The notes under the pieces: model-generated | Databases searched by the model: none | What the model was told of the DNA's origin: nothing | The model's input: only the letters and a program-made list of their open reading frames with translations | Assembly: GCA_036260935.1 (NCBI GenBank) | Contig: DATALQ010000020.1 | Coordinates: 1-64,000 of the forward strand | Length of the DNA: 64,000 nucleotides | Reading direction: 5' to 3' | Origin: JAEYOM01 sp036260935 | GTDB lineage: Bacteria > Bacillota > Clostridia > Acetivibrionales > DTU013 | Shown here: one piece after another, positions 33,638 through 41,796 of the stretch | Position numbering within the stretch: the stretch's first letter is position 1 | Layout of the letters: each line of letters begins with the position of its first letter | Translations under genes and position numbers: made by a program

Positions 33638-34595
33638 ATATCTCCCCGTCCTCTTTATTATGTAATTCACATAATTCTATAGCCGCTTTAATCTGTAGAC
33701 CAACAGCCTTTGCTACAGGAGGTGGAAATGCATTTCCTACTTGTCGGTATGCATTAGTCTTCTTACCACTAAAACTCCAATCTCTCGGAAAACCTTGCAA
33801 TATAGCTGCCATTCTGACTGTAAGTTTGGGATTTCCTACAAAACTACGTCCAGGGGCATCCTCATTCAAACCACTCCCGTCAACCCCCAGTTTTTCCCAC
33901 GCTATTTTGGAACGCGTGGGCCCTAAATCTGCGCCACCATGCTTCTTACTTCCGCCAACTATAGTTGGAGCAATTTTATTAGCCTTTCTCGACCATTCTT
34001 CCGCTCCCTGCCAGCCATTCGAACTCATTTCTTCTAAGAGAGCCTCTCCTACTGTAGGAGCACATTTTACATTAGGTTTCGGCCATTTGAAATACCTATT
34101 ATATTCTTCTTTTAGAGCAACCATTATAGTTCTTGGTCTCAGTTGAGGTACATTAAAGTCACATGCATTTAGCAATTGCCAATGACAAACATATCCTAAT
34201 TTTTGTATTTCAGAAGTTATATAATTCCTATACCATTCAAACTTAGGGTCTAATAGACCTTTGACATTTTCAATCATTATAGCTTTTGGTAAGCACTCAG
34301 AGGTAAGTCGGATAACTTCCGGAAACAAATTTCTTTCATCTTCATGCCCTAGTTGTTTTCCGGCAACAGAAAATGGAGGGCAAGGTACCCCACCTGCTAA
34401 TAAATCTATACCCTTGTATTTAGCAGCATTAAAACTTTTAACATCACCCTCGATAACATTCCATGAAGGTCTGTTAACCCGCAATGTATTGCACGCAGAA
34501 TAGTCTATCTCGATTAATGCGGTATGTCCGAAGCCCGCTTGCTCTAATCCTATAGCCTGACCGCCAGCTCCTGCGCATATTTCAATCGACTCCAT
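33606..34595 (-). CDS. DNA (cytosine-5) methyltransferase
   Basis: Type II modification enzyme that methylates cytosine C5. The protein is 329 aa. All key motifs are present in order: motif I ICAGAGGQAIGLEQAGF, motif IV GGVPCPPFSVAGKQ with the catalytic Cys, motif VI IMIENVKGLLD, motif VIII QLRPRTIMVAL, motif IX near LTVRMAAILQGFP and motif X YRQVGNAFPPPVA. The target recognition domain lies between residues about 180 and 255. It is the first gene of a four-gene operon (methyltransferase, HNH, SIR2-like, DUF262). The DNA is visibly richer in A+T than the flanking housekeeping genes, which suggests horizontal acquisition. Confidence 0.93.
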   Translation of the reverse strand: MESIEICAGAGGQAIGLEQAGFGHTALIEIDYSACNTLRVNRPSWNVIEGDVKSFNAAKYKGIDLLAGGVPCPPFSVAGKQLGHEDERNLFPEVIRLTSECLPKAIMIENVKGLLDPKFEWYRNYITSEIQKLGYVCHWQLLNACDFNVPQLRPRTIMVALKEEYNRYFKWPKPNVKCAPTVGEALLEEMSSNGWQGAEEWSRKANKIAPTIVGGSKKHGGADLGPTRSKIAWEKLGVDGSGLNEDAPGRSFVGNPKLTVRMAAILQGFPRDWSFSGKKTNAYRQVGNAFPPPVAKAVGLQIKAAIELCELHNKEDGEIYENEAFRIAR

Positions 34596-34804
34596 TTTCC
34601 CTTTGTCTCCATATCTATCAATTATATAATTTATTATAACAAAGTAAGTTACATAAACAAGGTATTTCCGCCAAAAATACGCGAAATGCCGAACTTACGT
34701 TCTGGAAATATTTCAAGTAATTATTAAGTAACATTGTGATATAATTGAACGACAGCAATATTGCATCTGCATGATGAATCATACTTAATTGGTAAGAGGT
34801 ATAT

Positions 34805-36658
34805 ATGGGAACTCTACGGTACATACGGGATCTCCTCCTCAGAAACAAATTCAGGTACGTATTCGGCATCATCTTTCTGCTTGGCGTCGATATACTTCAG
34901 CTGGTACTTCCGAAAATACTCGGGGACGCTACGGACTATTTCGAAAGCGGTACGCTTAACGCCTCGAAGCTTACGGAGTTTGCGGTCATCATAGCCTTGA
35001 TAGCCGTAGGCATTGCGGTCCTCAGATTCTTTTTCAGGTATACGCTGTTCGGAGTATCAAGATCCATTGAACTGTCGCTGCGGAATCGTTTCTATGCCCA
35101 TCTTCAGAAGCTTTCAATGACCTATTTCAATACGCACAAGACCGGAGACATCATGGCTCATGCGACCAACGACATGAACAATGTCACGATGGCAACCGGA
35201 CAGGGAATAATATTCGCAGTGGACAGCGCACTTATTCCTGTGGTTGCTTTAGTCATGATGTTCAATACAGCGGGCTTCAAACTTACTGCTGCGTGTTTCG
35301 CACCACTTATCGTACTCGGCATTGTAGTGTTTTTCTTTATGAAGATCATGCAGTCTACTGTACAAAGGCAGCAGGAAACCTTCTCCAACCTGACGGAAAC
35401 GGCCCGGGAGAACTTTTCGGGGATTCGCGTGATCAAATCCTTTGTCCAGGAGCGGAAGGAGATCGAAAGGTTCGAGCACGCCAACAAGGTCAATAAAGAG
35501 GCCAACCTGAAGTTCGTACGCCTGATGAGCATGATGTTCCCGAGCGTGATGCTCGTCGCTTCGGTATCGTTTGTCATAGCGCTCTGGTATGGCGGTATAC
35601 TGGTCATAAGGGACCAGCTTACGCTGGGAGGCTTCGTCGCCTTCAACAGCTACCTCGGAATGCTGATATGGCCTATCACTGCTCTTGGCTGGGTAGCGAA
35701 CATATTCCAGAGAGGGGGCGTTTCTCTTAACAGGATAAATACAATCATGGATGAAACGCCCGAGATACGCGATTCGGCAGCAAAGGCAGGCTCCGAGGGC
35801 GCAGAAAATGCAAGTTCGACAGGCAAGAGTACATCGGGCGGAAGTAAACCGGCTAATAGCCCAGCTTTGCAAGGCTTCTCTGCTGAAGCCCTAAATCATC
35901 CGGCGATCGAGGGCACGATAGAATTCAGGGAGCTTTCATTTACATACCCCGGTTCCGACAGCCCCGTGCTCAAAAACATCAGCGTCAAGGTGGAAAAAGG
36001 AAAGACGCTGGCCATTGTAGGGCGCACCGGCAGCGGAAAAACCACGCTTGCCAACCTGATTCCCCATCTTTTATCGGTGCCGGAGAGGACGCTTTTCATA
36101 GACGGCAGAGATATAAATGAAATACCGTTATCGGTACTGCGAGGCAGTATAGGCAGCGTGCCCCAGGACACCTTCCTTTTCTCCGATACGATAAAGGAGA
36201 ATATAGATTTTTACAGGGGATTCAGCGATCGTGAAATCGAGGACGCTTCAAAGACAGCCAGACTTTACGACAATATAATGGAATTCCCCGGCGGGTTCGG
36301 TACGATGGTCGGAGAGCGTGGCGTTACGCTCTCTGGAGGCCAGAAGCAGCGTGCCGCCATCGCGAGGGCGGTCATCGGCTCACCGGCCATACTCATATTG
36401 GACGATTGCCTTTCCGCGGTGGATGCAAAGACCGAGGAGGGCATACTGCGTGATCTGAAGGTCCTGATGAGGCAGCGTACGAGCATAATCGTTTCGCACC
36501 GTATCTCGGCCGTCAAGGATGCCGATGAGATAATAGTGCTCGACGATGGAGAAATAATAGAACGCGGGACCCACGACTCGCTTGTCGGGCTCGGTGGGTA
36601 TTACAGCAGCCTTTATACCAGACAGCTGCTCGCAGATGAAATAGAGGAGGCGGAATAA
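34805..36658 (+). CDS. ABC exporter half-transporter with degenerate site (BmrC/YheI type)
   Basis: One half of a heterodimeric multidrug-type ABC exporter. The protein is 617 aa. Six transmembrane helices (about residues 18-310) precede the ATPase domain (about 370-600) with Walker A VGRTGSGKTTLAN, signature LSGGQKQR and Walker B ILILDDCLSAVD. Asp replaces the catalytic Glu after Walker B, as in BmrC and TM287, so this subunit forms the degenerate site. A Ser/Gly/Ala-rich linker of about 45 residues (around 320-365) between the membrane and ATPase domains is longer than usual. SD AAGAGG precedes the ATG. Its partner starts 1 nt after its stop. Confidence 0.92.
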   Translation: MGTLRYIRDLLLRNKFRYVFGIIFLLGVDILQLVLPKILGDATDYFESGTLNASKLTEFAVIIALIAVGIAVLRFFFRYTLFGVSRSIELSLRNRFYAHLQKLSMTYFNTHKTGDIMAHATNDMNNVTMATGQGIIFAVDSALIPVVALVMMFNTAGFKLTAACFAPLIVLGIVVFFFMKIMQSTVQRQQETFSNLTETARENFSGIRVIKSFVQERKEIERFEHANKVNKEANLKFVRLMSMMFPSVMLVASVSFVIALWYGGILVIRDQLTLGGFVAFNSYLGMLIWPITALGWVANIFQRGGVSLNRINTIMDETPEIRDSAAKAGSEGAENASSTGKSTSGGSKPANSPALQGFSAEALNHPAIEGTIEFRELSFTYPGSDSPVLKNISVKVEKGKTLAIVGRTGSGKTTLANLIPHLLSVPERTLFIDGRDINEIPLSVLRGSIGSVPQDTFLFSDTIKENIDFYRGFSDREIEDASKTARLYDNIMEFPGGFGTMVGERGVTLSGGQKQRAAIARAVIGSPAILILDDCLSAVDAKTEEGILRDLKVLMRQRTSIIVSHRISAVKDADEIIVLDDGEIIERGTHDSLVGLGGYYSSLYTRQLLADEIEEAE

Positions 36659-36659
36659 T

Positions 36660-38474
36660 ATGGCTGACAACAATGAAAACAACAGCTTTCAGGAAGAAGA
36701 ACTGGAAGCCAGGGCTTACGATTCCCGCCTGATGAAGAGGCTGCTGAAGTTCTCATCAGGTTACTGGCGCTATTTTATAGCCGCAGTTTTCCTTTTACTG
36801 GCCTCCACGGGCGCAGATCTGGCAAGGCCTTATCTGATGAGTATAGCTATCGACAGTTATATAAAAAAGGATGACATCGCTTCTCTGAACAAAATGGGGC
36901 TCATCTTCATACTGCTTCTCGCGGTGAGCTTCATATTCAACCTGCTGCAGACCTACGTACTGAGTTATGCGGGTCAGTCGATCATATATAAAATACGGCA
37001 GCTTCTGTTTTCGCACCTGCAGAAAATGCCGCTTGCCTACTTTGACAAAAACCCTGTCGGCAGGCTGGTTACGCGTGTAACAAATGATACCGAGACTTTG
37101 AACGATATGTACACGAACGTCCTGGTTACGCTGCTGAGGGATTTTGCCGTCCTTATCGGTACGGTAATATTCATGTTCAGAATGAAGGCGTCACTGACGT
37201 TTGTCGCACTTGCAGTTATGCCGGTAGTCATATTGCTGACGGTCTTTTTCAGGTCACGTATCAGAAAGGTCTACAGAAACGTCCGTACGGCGCTTGCCAG
37301 GATTAATTCAGCCATATCCGAAAACATATCCGGGATGCGCATAATACAGATGTTCAGCCGCGAAAAGGAGAATTACGCCAGGTTCAATGAAACCGGAAAG
37401 GAATACTATAAAGCGGCAATGAATGAAGTGGTGACCTTCGGGCTTTTCCGTCCCATAATAGAAATGCTCGCGTCCTTTGCAATGGCGCTGCTGATATGGT
37501 TCGGAGGCATGGATGTAATAAAGGGAACGCTCGAGTTCGGCGTGCTGTACGCTTTCGTAAATTATATAGGCATGATGTTCCAGCCTATCAATGACCTCGC
37601 GGAAAAATACAACATACTGCAATCCTCAATGGCAGCCTCGGAGAGGATATTCATAATACTGGACACTCCCGAGGAGGAAGACGGGGGCAGGCAGCCGATG
37701 GAACAAGGTACGCTGCATGGTAGCATAGAATTCAAGAACGTGTGGTTTGCCTACAACGAGGGCGACTGGGTCTTGAAGGACGTCAGCTTCACGGTTCCGG
37801 CCGGAAAAACCATAGCCATCGTGGGAGCGACGGGTGCAGGAAAGACTTCGATCATAAGCCTGCTTAGCCGTCTGTATGAGATACAGAAGGGCGAGATACT
37901 GATCGACGGCGTCAATATAAAGGATATGAGTAAGGATGACCTCAGACGTTCTATAGGTGTGGTGCTCCAGGATGTTTTCCTTTTCAGCGGCAAGCTTAAG
38001 GATAATATCAGGCTGAATGAAAAGGGCATAAGTGATGAGAAGATAAAGGAAGTCGCTGAGTACGTAAACGCAGACGGCTTTATAAGCAAGCTCCCCTCCG
38101 GGTATGACGAGGAGGTCATGGAGCGCGGCTCGACATTCTCCGCAGGTCAAAGGCAGCTGCTTGCCTTCGCGCGGGCCCTTGCGTTCGACCCTGCCGTACT
38201 CGTGCTTGACGAAGCCACTTCCAATATTGACACCGAAACCGAGCTTCTGATACAGGATGCGTTGACCAAGCTTACAAGGAATCGTACCACGATCGTAATA
38301 GCGCACAGGCTTTCAACGATACAGCATGCCGACAACATAATCGTACTGCACAAGGGTAGGGTCAGGGAGTCCGGCAATCACCAGGAGCTGCTGGCAAAGA
38401 GGGGCATGTACTATTCTCTGTATCTGCTGCAGTATCAGAAGGAAGGCGCGGGTTCGCAGGCGGCTGGACAGTAG
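36660..38474 (+). CDS. ABC exporter half-transporter with canonical site (BmrD/YheH type)
   Basis: Partner of the preceding subunit. The protein is 604 aa. A soluble acidic start is followed by six transmembrane helices (about residues 38-330) and an ATPase domain with Walker A VGATGAGKTSIIS, the altered signature FSAGQRQL, and Walker B AVLVLDEATSNID with the catalytic Glu. The A-for-G signature change with a partner that lacks the catalytic Glu is typical of asymmetric exporters. GGAGG in the end of the first gene serves as SD. Substrates are likely lipids or drugs, but are not readable from the sequence. Confidence 0.92.
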   Translation: MADNNENNSFQEEELEARAYDSRLMKRLLKFSSGYWRYFIAAVFLLLASTGADLARPYLMSIAIDSYIKKDDIASLNKMGLIFILLLAVSFIFNLLQTYVLSYAGQSIIYKIRQLLFSHLQKMPLAYFDKNPVGRLVTRVTNDTETLNDMYTNVLVTLLRDFAVLIGTVIFMFRMKASLTFVALAVMPVVILLTVFFRSRIRKVYRNVRTALARINSAISENISGMRIIQMFSREKENYARFNETGKEYYKAAMNEVVTFGLFRPIIEMLASFAMALLIWFGGMDVIKGTLEFGVLYAFVNYIGMMFQPINDLAEKYNILQSSMAASERIFIILDTPEEEDGGRQPMEQGTLHGSIEFKNVWFAYNEGDWVLKDVSFTVPAGKTIAIVGATGAGKTSIISLLSRLYEIQKGEILIDGVNIKDMSKDDLRRSIGVVLQDVFLFSGKLKDNIRLNEKGISDEKIKEVAEYVNADGFISKLPSGYDEEVMERGSTFSAGQRQLLAFARALAFDPAVLVLDEATSNIDTETELLIQDALTKLTRNRTTIVIAHRLSTIQHADNIIVLHKGRVRESGNHQELLAKRGMYYSLYLLQYQKEGAGSQAAGQ

Positions 38475-38477
38475 CAG

Positions 38478-38600
38478 AACCGGCCCTGCACTGGTGTGCC
38501 GGGCCGTACTTAGCCCATCCGTATCGGCCAATCACGGCCTATGCAGCTGATGAATCCTGCTGTGCCGGGCCGTACTGTGCCGGCCATGCATTATTGTGGT
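38478..38600. repeat. GC-rich repeats after the ABC exporter
   Basis: A 16-nt unit TGTGCCGGGCCGTACT occurs twice (about 38497 and 38562), among other CGGCC-rich pieces that can pair, for example CGGCCC with GGGCCG at 38482-38505, a possible terminator without a clear T-run. The rest of 38475-38684 shows nothing coding. Confidence 0.5.
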
Positions 38601-38684
38601 ACTGTAGGGCAATCCTGCCCCATTCTGCCGCGCCGACTGTTCTTTTACTGGGGAGTGTCCCGAATTTTGGTTTCTATATATCGG

Positions 38685-39275
38685 TCAGTATATCAACTTA
38701 TCAAACAACTCATACAGGTTGCTGTTTGTTTTCATTTCAAAGTGTCTCTTTATATTAAAAAACTCAGTCCACTTCAAAACCGTTAATTCATTAAATCCTC
38801 TTCTCATAACAACATCGACCAATCGTTTCTCAATATGGCATGGGCCAGTTGTATAAGAGATAGCATCACATAATTGTATTAATTTATCATAATCATCGTA
38901 CTCAGTATTTCTAATATATTCCTGTAGAAATAAGCTTTCTTCTTCAGTACAATCATTTTCACCATTATAACAACCGATATCTTTATATGGGAACGAATGG
39001 GTTAAGCATATTTTTGCACAATCGTAGTATCCTTGTTCAAGCATGAAGTTATATCCGTATATTGTATGCTTTAAGTCGTTAACGCCAAATCTTCGACCAA
39101 TATCATGCAATAAGCCTAACACGTAAGCCCTTTGCTCATCCATGCCTTCACATCGAGATGCAATAATTCTTGCACAATTACCAGCAACTCGGTTATGCCG
39201 AACCCAATCCCCTGGATTCAATAGTGATGCTTCCGCTAATAATTCTTCTGCTTTACTATTAGTTGGAAAACTCAT
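38685..39275 (-). CDS. HD-domain hydrolase
   Basis: A 196-aa protein of the HD metal-dependent phosphohydrolase superfamily. Visible ligands are DWVRHNRVAGNCA (first His), YVLGLLHDIGRRFGV (the HD pair) and LIQLCDAISYT (distal Asp); a further THSFPY may contribute. GAGGATAA lies before the ATG. It is more AT-rich than its neighbours and stands alone between the ABC exporter and a MITE-like repeat, so it may have been acquired. The nucleotide substrate is unknown. Confidence 0.75.
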   Translation of the reverse strand: MSFPTNSKAEELLAEASLLNPGDWVRHNRVAGNCARIIASRCEGMDEQRAYVLGLLHDIGRRFGVNDLKHTIYGYNFMLEQGYYDCAKICLTHSFPYKDIGCYNGENDCTEEESLFLQEYIRNTEYDDYDKLIQLCDAISYTTGPCHIEKRLVDVVMRRGFNELTVLKWTEFFNIKRHFEMKTNSNLYELFDKLIY

Positions 39276-39438
39276 TCATTTATCCTCAAATCATTAGTAA
39301 GTATGTATTATGCGTTTGACGTAGTTACCATTTTTCCTTAGTTCGTATTTTATAGAGTGCGAACAAAACTGAACTTTACAGATAGCAACGCGGTAACCTG
39401 CATTTGCAGCGGAAATTCTCCACACTATAATGCAGTCT

Positions 39439-39577
39439 GTTCAAAAATTCAACTAATGTGGTGCATTAGTCTACATAATTCTGAACTTTGTTTCTTTATT
39501 AAGCAAAAAACTCATTATATAATGGTAAAACTCACTATTTAGTGTGAATATTTGCCACATTAGTTGAAAAAATGAAC
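39439..39577. mobile_element. MITE-like element of 139 bp
   Basis: 23-bp terminal inverted repeats GTTCA-AAAA-TTCAACTAATGTGG and CCACATTAGTTGAA-AAAA-TGAAC bound an AT-rich core with no ORF. The four central bases of each end do not pair; the rest does perfectly. GGGAGTGT occurs just outside the right end (complement strand) and again at about 38655, so a larger decayed element that includes the HD gene is conceivable. The rest of 39276-39767 shows no gene or other clear signal. Confidence 0.5.
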
Positions 39578-39767
39578 ACTCCCGAAAGACATATCATTTC
39601 CCTACCGCAAGTTAAGGGATACCCAGCAAATTTAAGTCGGCTTCACACTTTATAACCAGTACGAACTACTTCAATAATACCATGTTTGTACAAATCAAGA
39701 AAATATGGATTTGCGATGGTTACCATTAGCGAGCCGAGGCAACGCAGCTTATATTCCTCGTTTCGAA

Positions 39768-40658
39768 TCACCCAAGCCCCGCCAGTTCTTTAATCTCCTC
39801 CAGTGTCGGAGGGTCGAACGCCATGGGAAATCTCCGGCATACACATGCAGCTGTGGCAGCTGCGAATTTCACAATATCCGTATCATCGTATCCGTTCAAT
39901 ACGCCGTAGACGACGCCTCCTCTGAAGGTGTCACCCGCTCCGAGAGTGCCGGCCACATCGACCTTGAACGGCAAAAGCCGCTGCATTTTGCCGCCCTTTC
40001 TGCCGTATAGCATTTCTTTAGAGCCGAAGGTGAAGATTACCAGCCCGTCTCCGGCTTCTGTATATCTTCGATACAAATCATCAATATCCACGCCTGTAAA
40101 CTGGTTCCTTATATATTCGTTTGAAACAACGACAGCTGCCGCATGCCTGTAAAGCTCACTTTCAGGTTCGCAGTCTATCGTCACATACGGTTTGCCGTTC
40201 CTGTGGCAGAATTCTGCCAGTCTCAGCGATGTCTCACCGAAAAACGGATCTATCGAAATAATCTTTGATGCCAGAATGGCTTGCTCGTCAAAATCGGACC
40301 AACGCTTTCCCTCACTGAAGTAACTGCCGAACCTGCCGAAGACTGTGCGTGTATCCTTGTCCACGAGGACCAGATCCTGGACGCCCTCAAAGGTCGGATC
40401 GTATACCATTCCCGAACAGTCTATGCCGAATCTTTGGCAGAAATCATTTATTCCCCCGCTAGTAGCCAAACCCAGAAACGGCCCGTCTATCTTCACGTCG
40501 AGCCCGCATCGTGACAAGACTACAGCCGAATTGAAGGTTTCCCCGCCCGGCATGCGGTAGGTTCTCTTGATTTCTCCATAGGAATCCGGTTTGGGATATG
40601 TGCTTTCAAGAAGATGGACCGTGGAGAAAACGGTCATACCATAGAGATAAACGTCCAT
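39768..40658 (-). CDS. PfkB-family carbohydrate kinase
   Basis: Phosphorylates a sugar or nucleoside. The protein is 296 aa. The N-terminal Gly-rich motif is RMPGGETFNSAVVLSRCG, and the C-terminal PfkB signature VAGTLGAGDTFRGGVVYG carries the catalytic Asp. ATG 40658 has AGAGG 8 nt upstream; the ATG at 40688 lies in a TATAATGG -10-like sequence and is rejected. The substrate is not readable. It follows the nitroreductase gene on the same strand with a 43-nt gap. Confidence 0.85.
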   Translation of the reverse strand: MDVYLYGMTVFSTVHLLESTYPKPDSYGEIKRTYRMPGGETFNSAVVLSRCGLDVKIDGPFLGLATSGGINDFCQRFGIDCSGMVYDPTFEGVQDLVLVDKDTRTVFGRFGSYFSEGKRWSDFDEQAILASKIISIDPFFGETSLRLAEFCHRNGKPYVTIDCEPESELYRHAAAVVVSNEYIRNQFTGVDIDDLYRRYTEAGDGLVIFTFGSKEMLYGRKGGKMQRLLPFKVDVAGTLGAGDTFRGGVVYGVLNGYDDTDIVKFAAATAACVCRRFPMAFDPPTLEEIKELAGLG

Positions 40659-40701
40659 TGTGAGACCTCTTTTTAGTTTTTCTTCCATTATATCACGGTA
40701 A

Positions 40702-41256
40702 TTAGTCGATGTAGTTGATAATATTCAGTTTTCTCTCCGGAACGGGATATAACTTCGCCGGATTTTTGAATCCCAGCGCAATACCCTGGTAAGGCTGGTA
40801 AATGTCAGGTATTCCGAGCTTTGGCGCTTCCCCCGGATCATTGAAAAGCAGGGTTATCAGGGTCAGCCATATGGAGCCGATGCCCAGGCTTTCGGCCGCA
40901 AGCAGCATATTCTGTATCGAAGCACAGCAGTCCTCCCGCCAGGATGGGGCATCCTTCCTGCCCGAAACGATGACAAGCACAGGCGCTTTGTAGGTTAGTT
41001 CAAGCCTTTCAATCGAACCCATCCTCCTGATCCAGTCGACATCCGACCGGACCATTAACTCTTTCGATTTCGTACTCATGTATTTAATGATCTCCCTGTT
41101 CCTGATCACGGTAAAGTGCCAGGACTGCTCATTATGTCCAGAAGGCGCATATGTTCCGGCCTCAAGTATCGCTTCGAGATCACATTCCGGTATCGGATCC
41201 GGCAAGAAGGAGCGTATACTTCTTCTGCTTTTTATCACTTTAATCACATCATTCAT
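40702..41256 (-). CDS. Nitroreductase-family flavoprotein
   Basis: FMN-dependent oxidoreductase fold. The protein is 184 aa. It begins VIKVIKSRRSIRSFLPDPIP, with the FMN-contacting Arg cluster SRRSIRSF, then EAGTYAPSGHNEQSWHFTVI and the late AAESLGIGSIWLT. AGGAGG lies before the ATG. It is divergent from the hxlR regulator and shares its 27-bp operator, so control by HxlR in response to a redox or electrophile signal is likely. The substrate is unknown. Confidence 0.88.
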   Translation of the reverse strand: MNDVIKVIKSRRSIRSFLPDPIPECDLEAILEAGTYAPSGHNEQSWHFTVIRNREIIKYMSTKSKELMVRSDVDWIRRMGSIERLELTYKAPVLVIVSGRKDAPSWREDCCASIQNMLLAAESLGIGSIWLTLITLLFNDPGEAPKLGIPDIYQPYQGIALGFKNPAKLYPVPERKLNIINYID

Positions 41257-41321
41257 GGTATAACCTCCTGAATCGAACTGATTACAGGATACAACAGGGT
41301 TTCAGGAAATAAAAGTACGCA

Positions 41322-41348
41322 CATATTTGATACATAGTATCAAATATG
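41322..41348. promoter_or_regulatory. 27-bp perfect palindrome, probable HxlR operator
   Basis: CATATTTGATAC-ATA-GTATCAAATATG is a perfect 12-3-12 palindrome between divergent hxlR and nitroreductase genes. It overlaps a plus-strand promoter, TTGATA (41327-41332), 17-nt spacer, TACTAT (41350-41355), so binding would repress hxlR. It lies 66 nt from the nitroreductase start. A dimeric winged-helix regulator fits this symmetry. Confidence 0.75.
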
Positions 41349-41403
41349 ATACTATTCAGATAAACTCATAGTAACAGGTCATACTATTAAAGGCAGGTGT
41401 TAT

Positions 41404-41781
41404 ATGAAAAATCGGGAAGGCACTGACAGGAATTGCCCCATGGAGACAGCCATCGACGTTCTCAGCGGGAAGTGGAAGATATCCATAGTCTGGAACCTTT
41501 ACAGGGGACCGAAGCGTTTCAATGAACTGCAAAGGATACTCTGCCCAATTACACAGAAAACGCTGACGTCTCAGCTCAGAGAACTGGAAAGCGACGGCAT
41601 CGTAAGCAGAAAGGCATATCCCGAGATTCCGCCAAGGGTCGAATACTCTTTGACCGAGACTGGCAGCCATATAAAACCGGCCTTTAGGGAATTGCTGAAA
41701 TGGGGTATCCGTTACCGGAAGTCCAGAGTCGAAGCCGGCGGGTCAACTGCCGAAAACGGCAACGCTGCTTCGGAGCAATGA
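41404..41781 (+). CDS. HxlR-family winged-helix regulator
   Basis: A 125-aa MarR-like regulator of the HxlR/HypR group. The family opening is NCPMETAIDVLSGKWKISIVW with the conserved Cys, followed by LYRGPKRFNELQRIL, PITQKTLTSQLRELESDGIVSRKAYPEIPPRVEYSLTETG split over the recognition helix and wing. The Cys near residue 11 is the redox-sensing position in HypR. The tail is Gly/Ala-rich. AGGTG precedes the ATG. It probably controls itself and the divergent nitroreductase. Confidence 0.9.
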   Translation: MKNREGTDRNCPMETAIDVLSGKWKISIVWNLYRGPKRFNELQRILCPITQKTLTSQLRELESDGIVSRKAYPEIPPRVEYSLTETGSHIKPAFRELLKWGIRYRKSRVEAGGSTAENGNAASEQ

Positions 41782-41796
41782 TCCCGGTTGCCTTGT

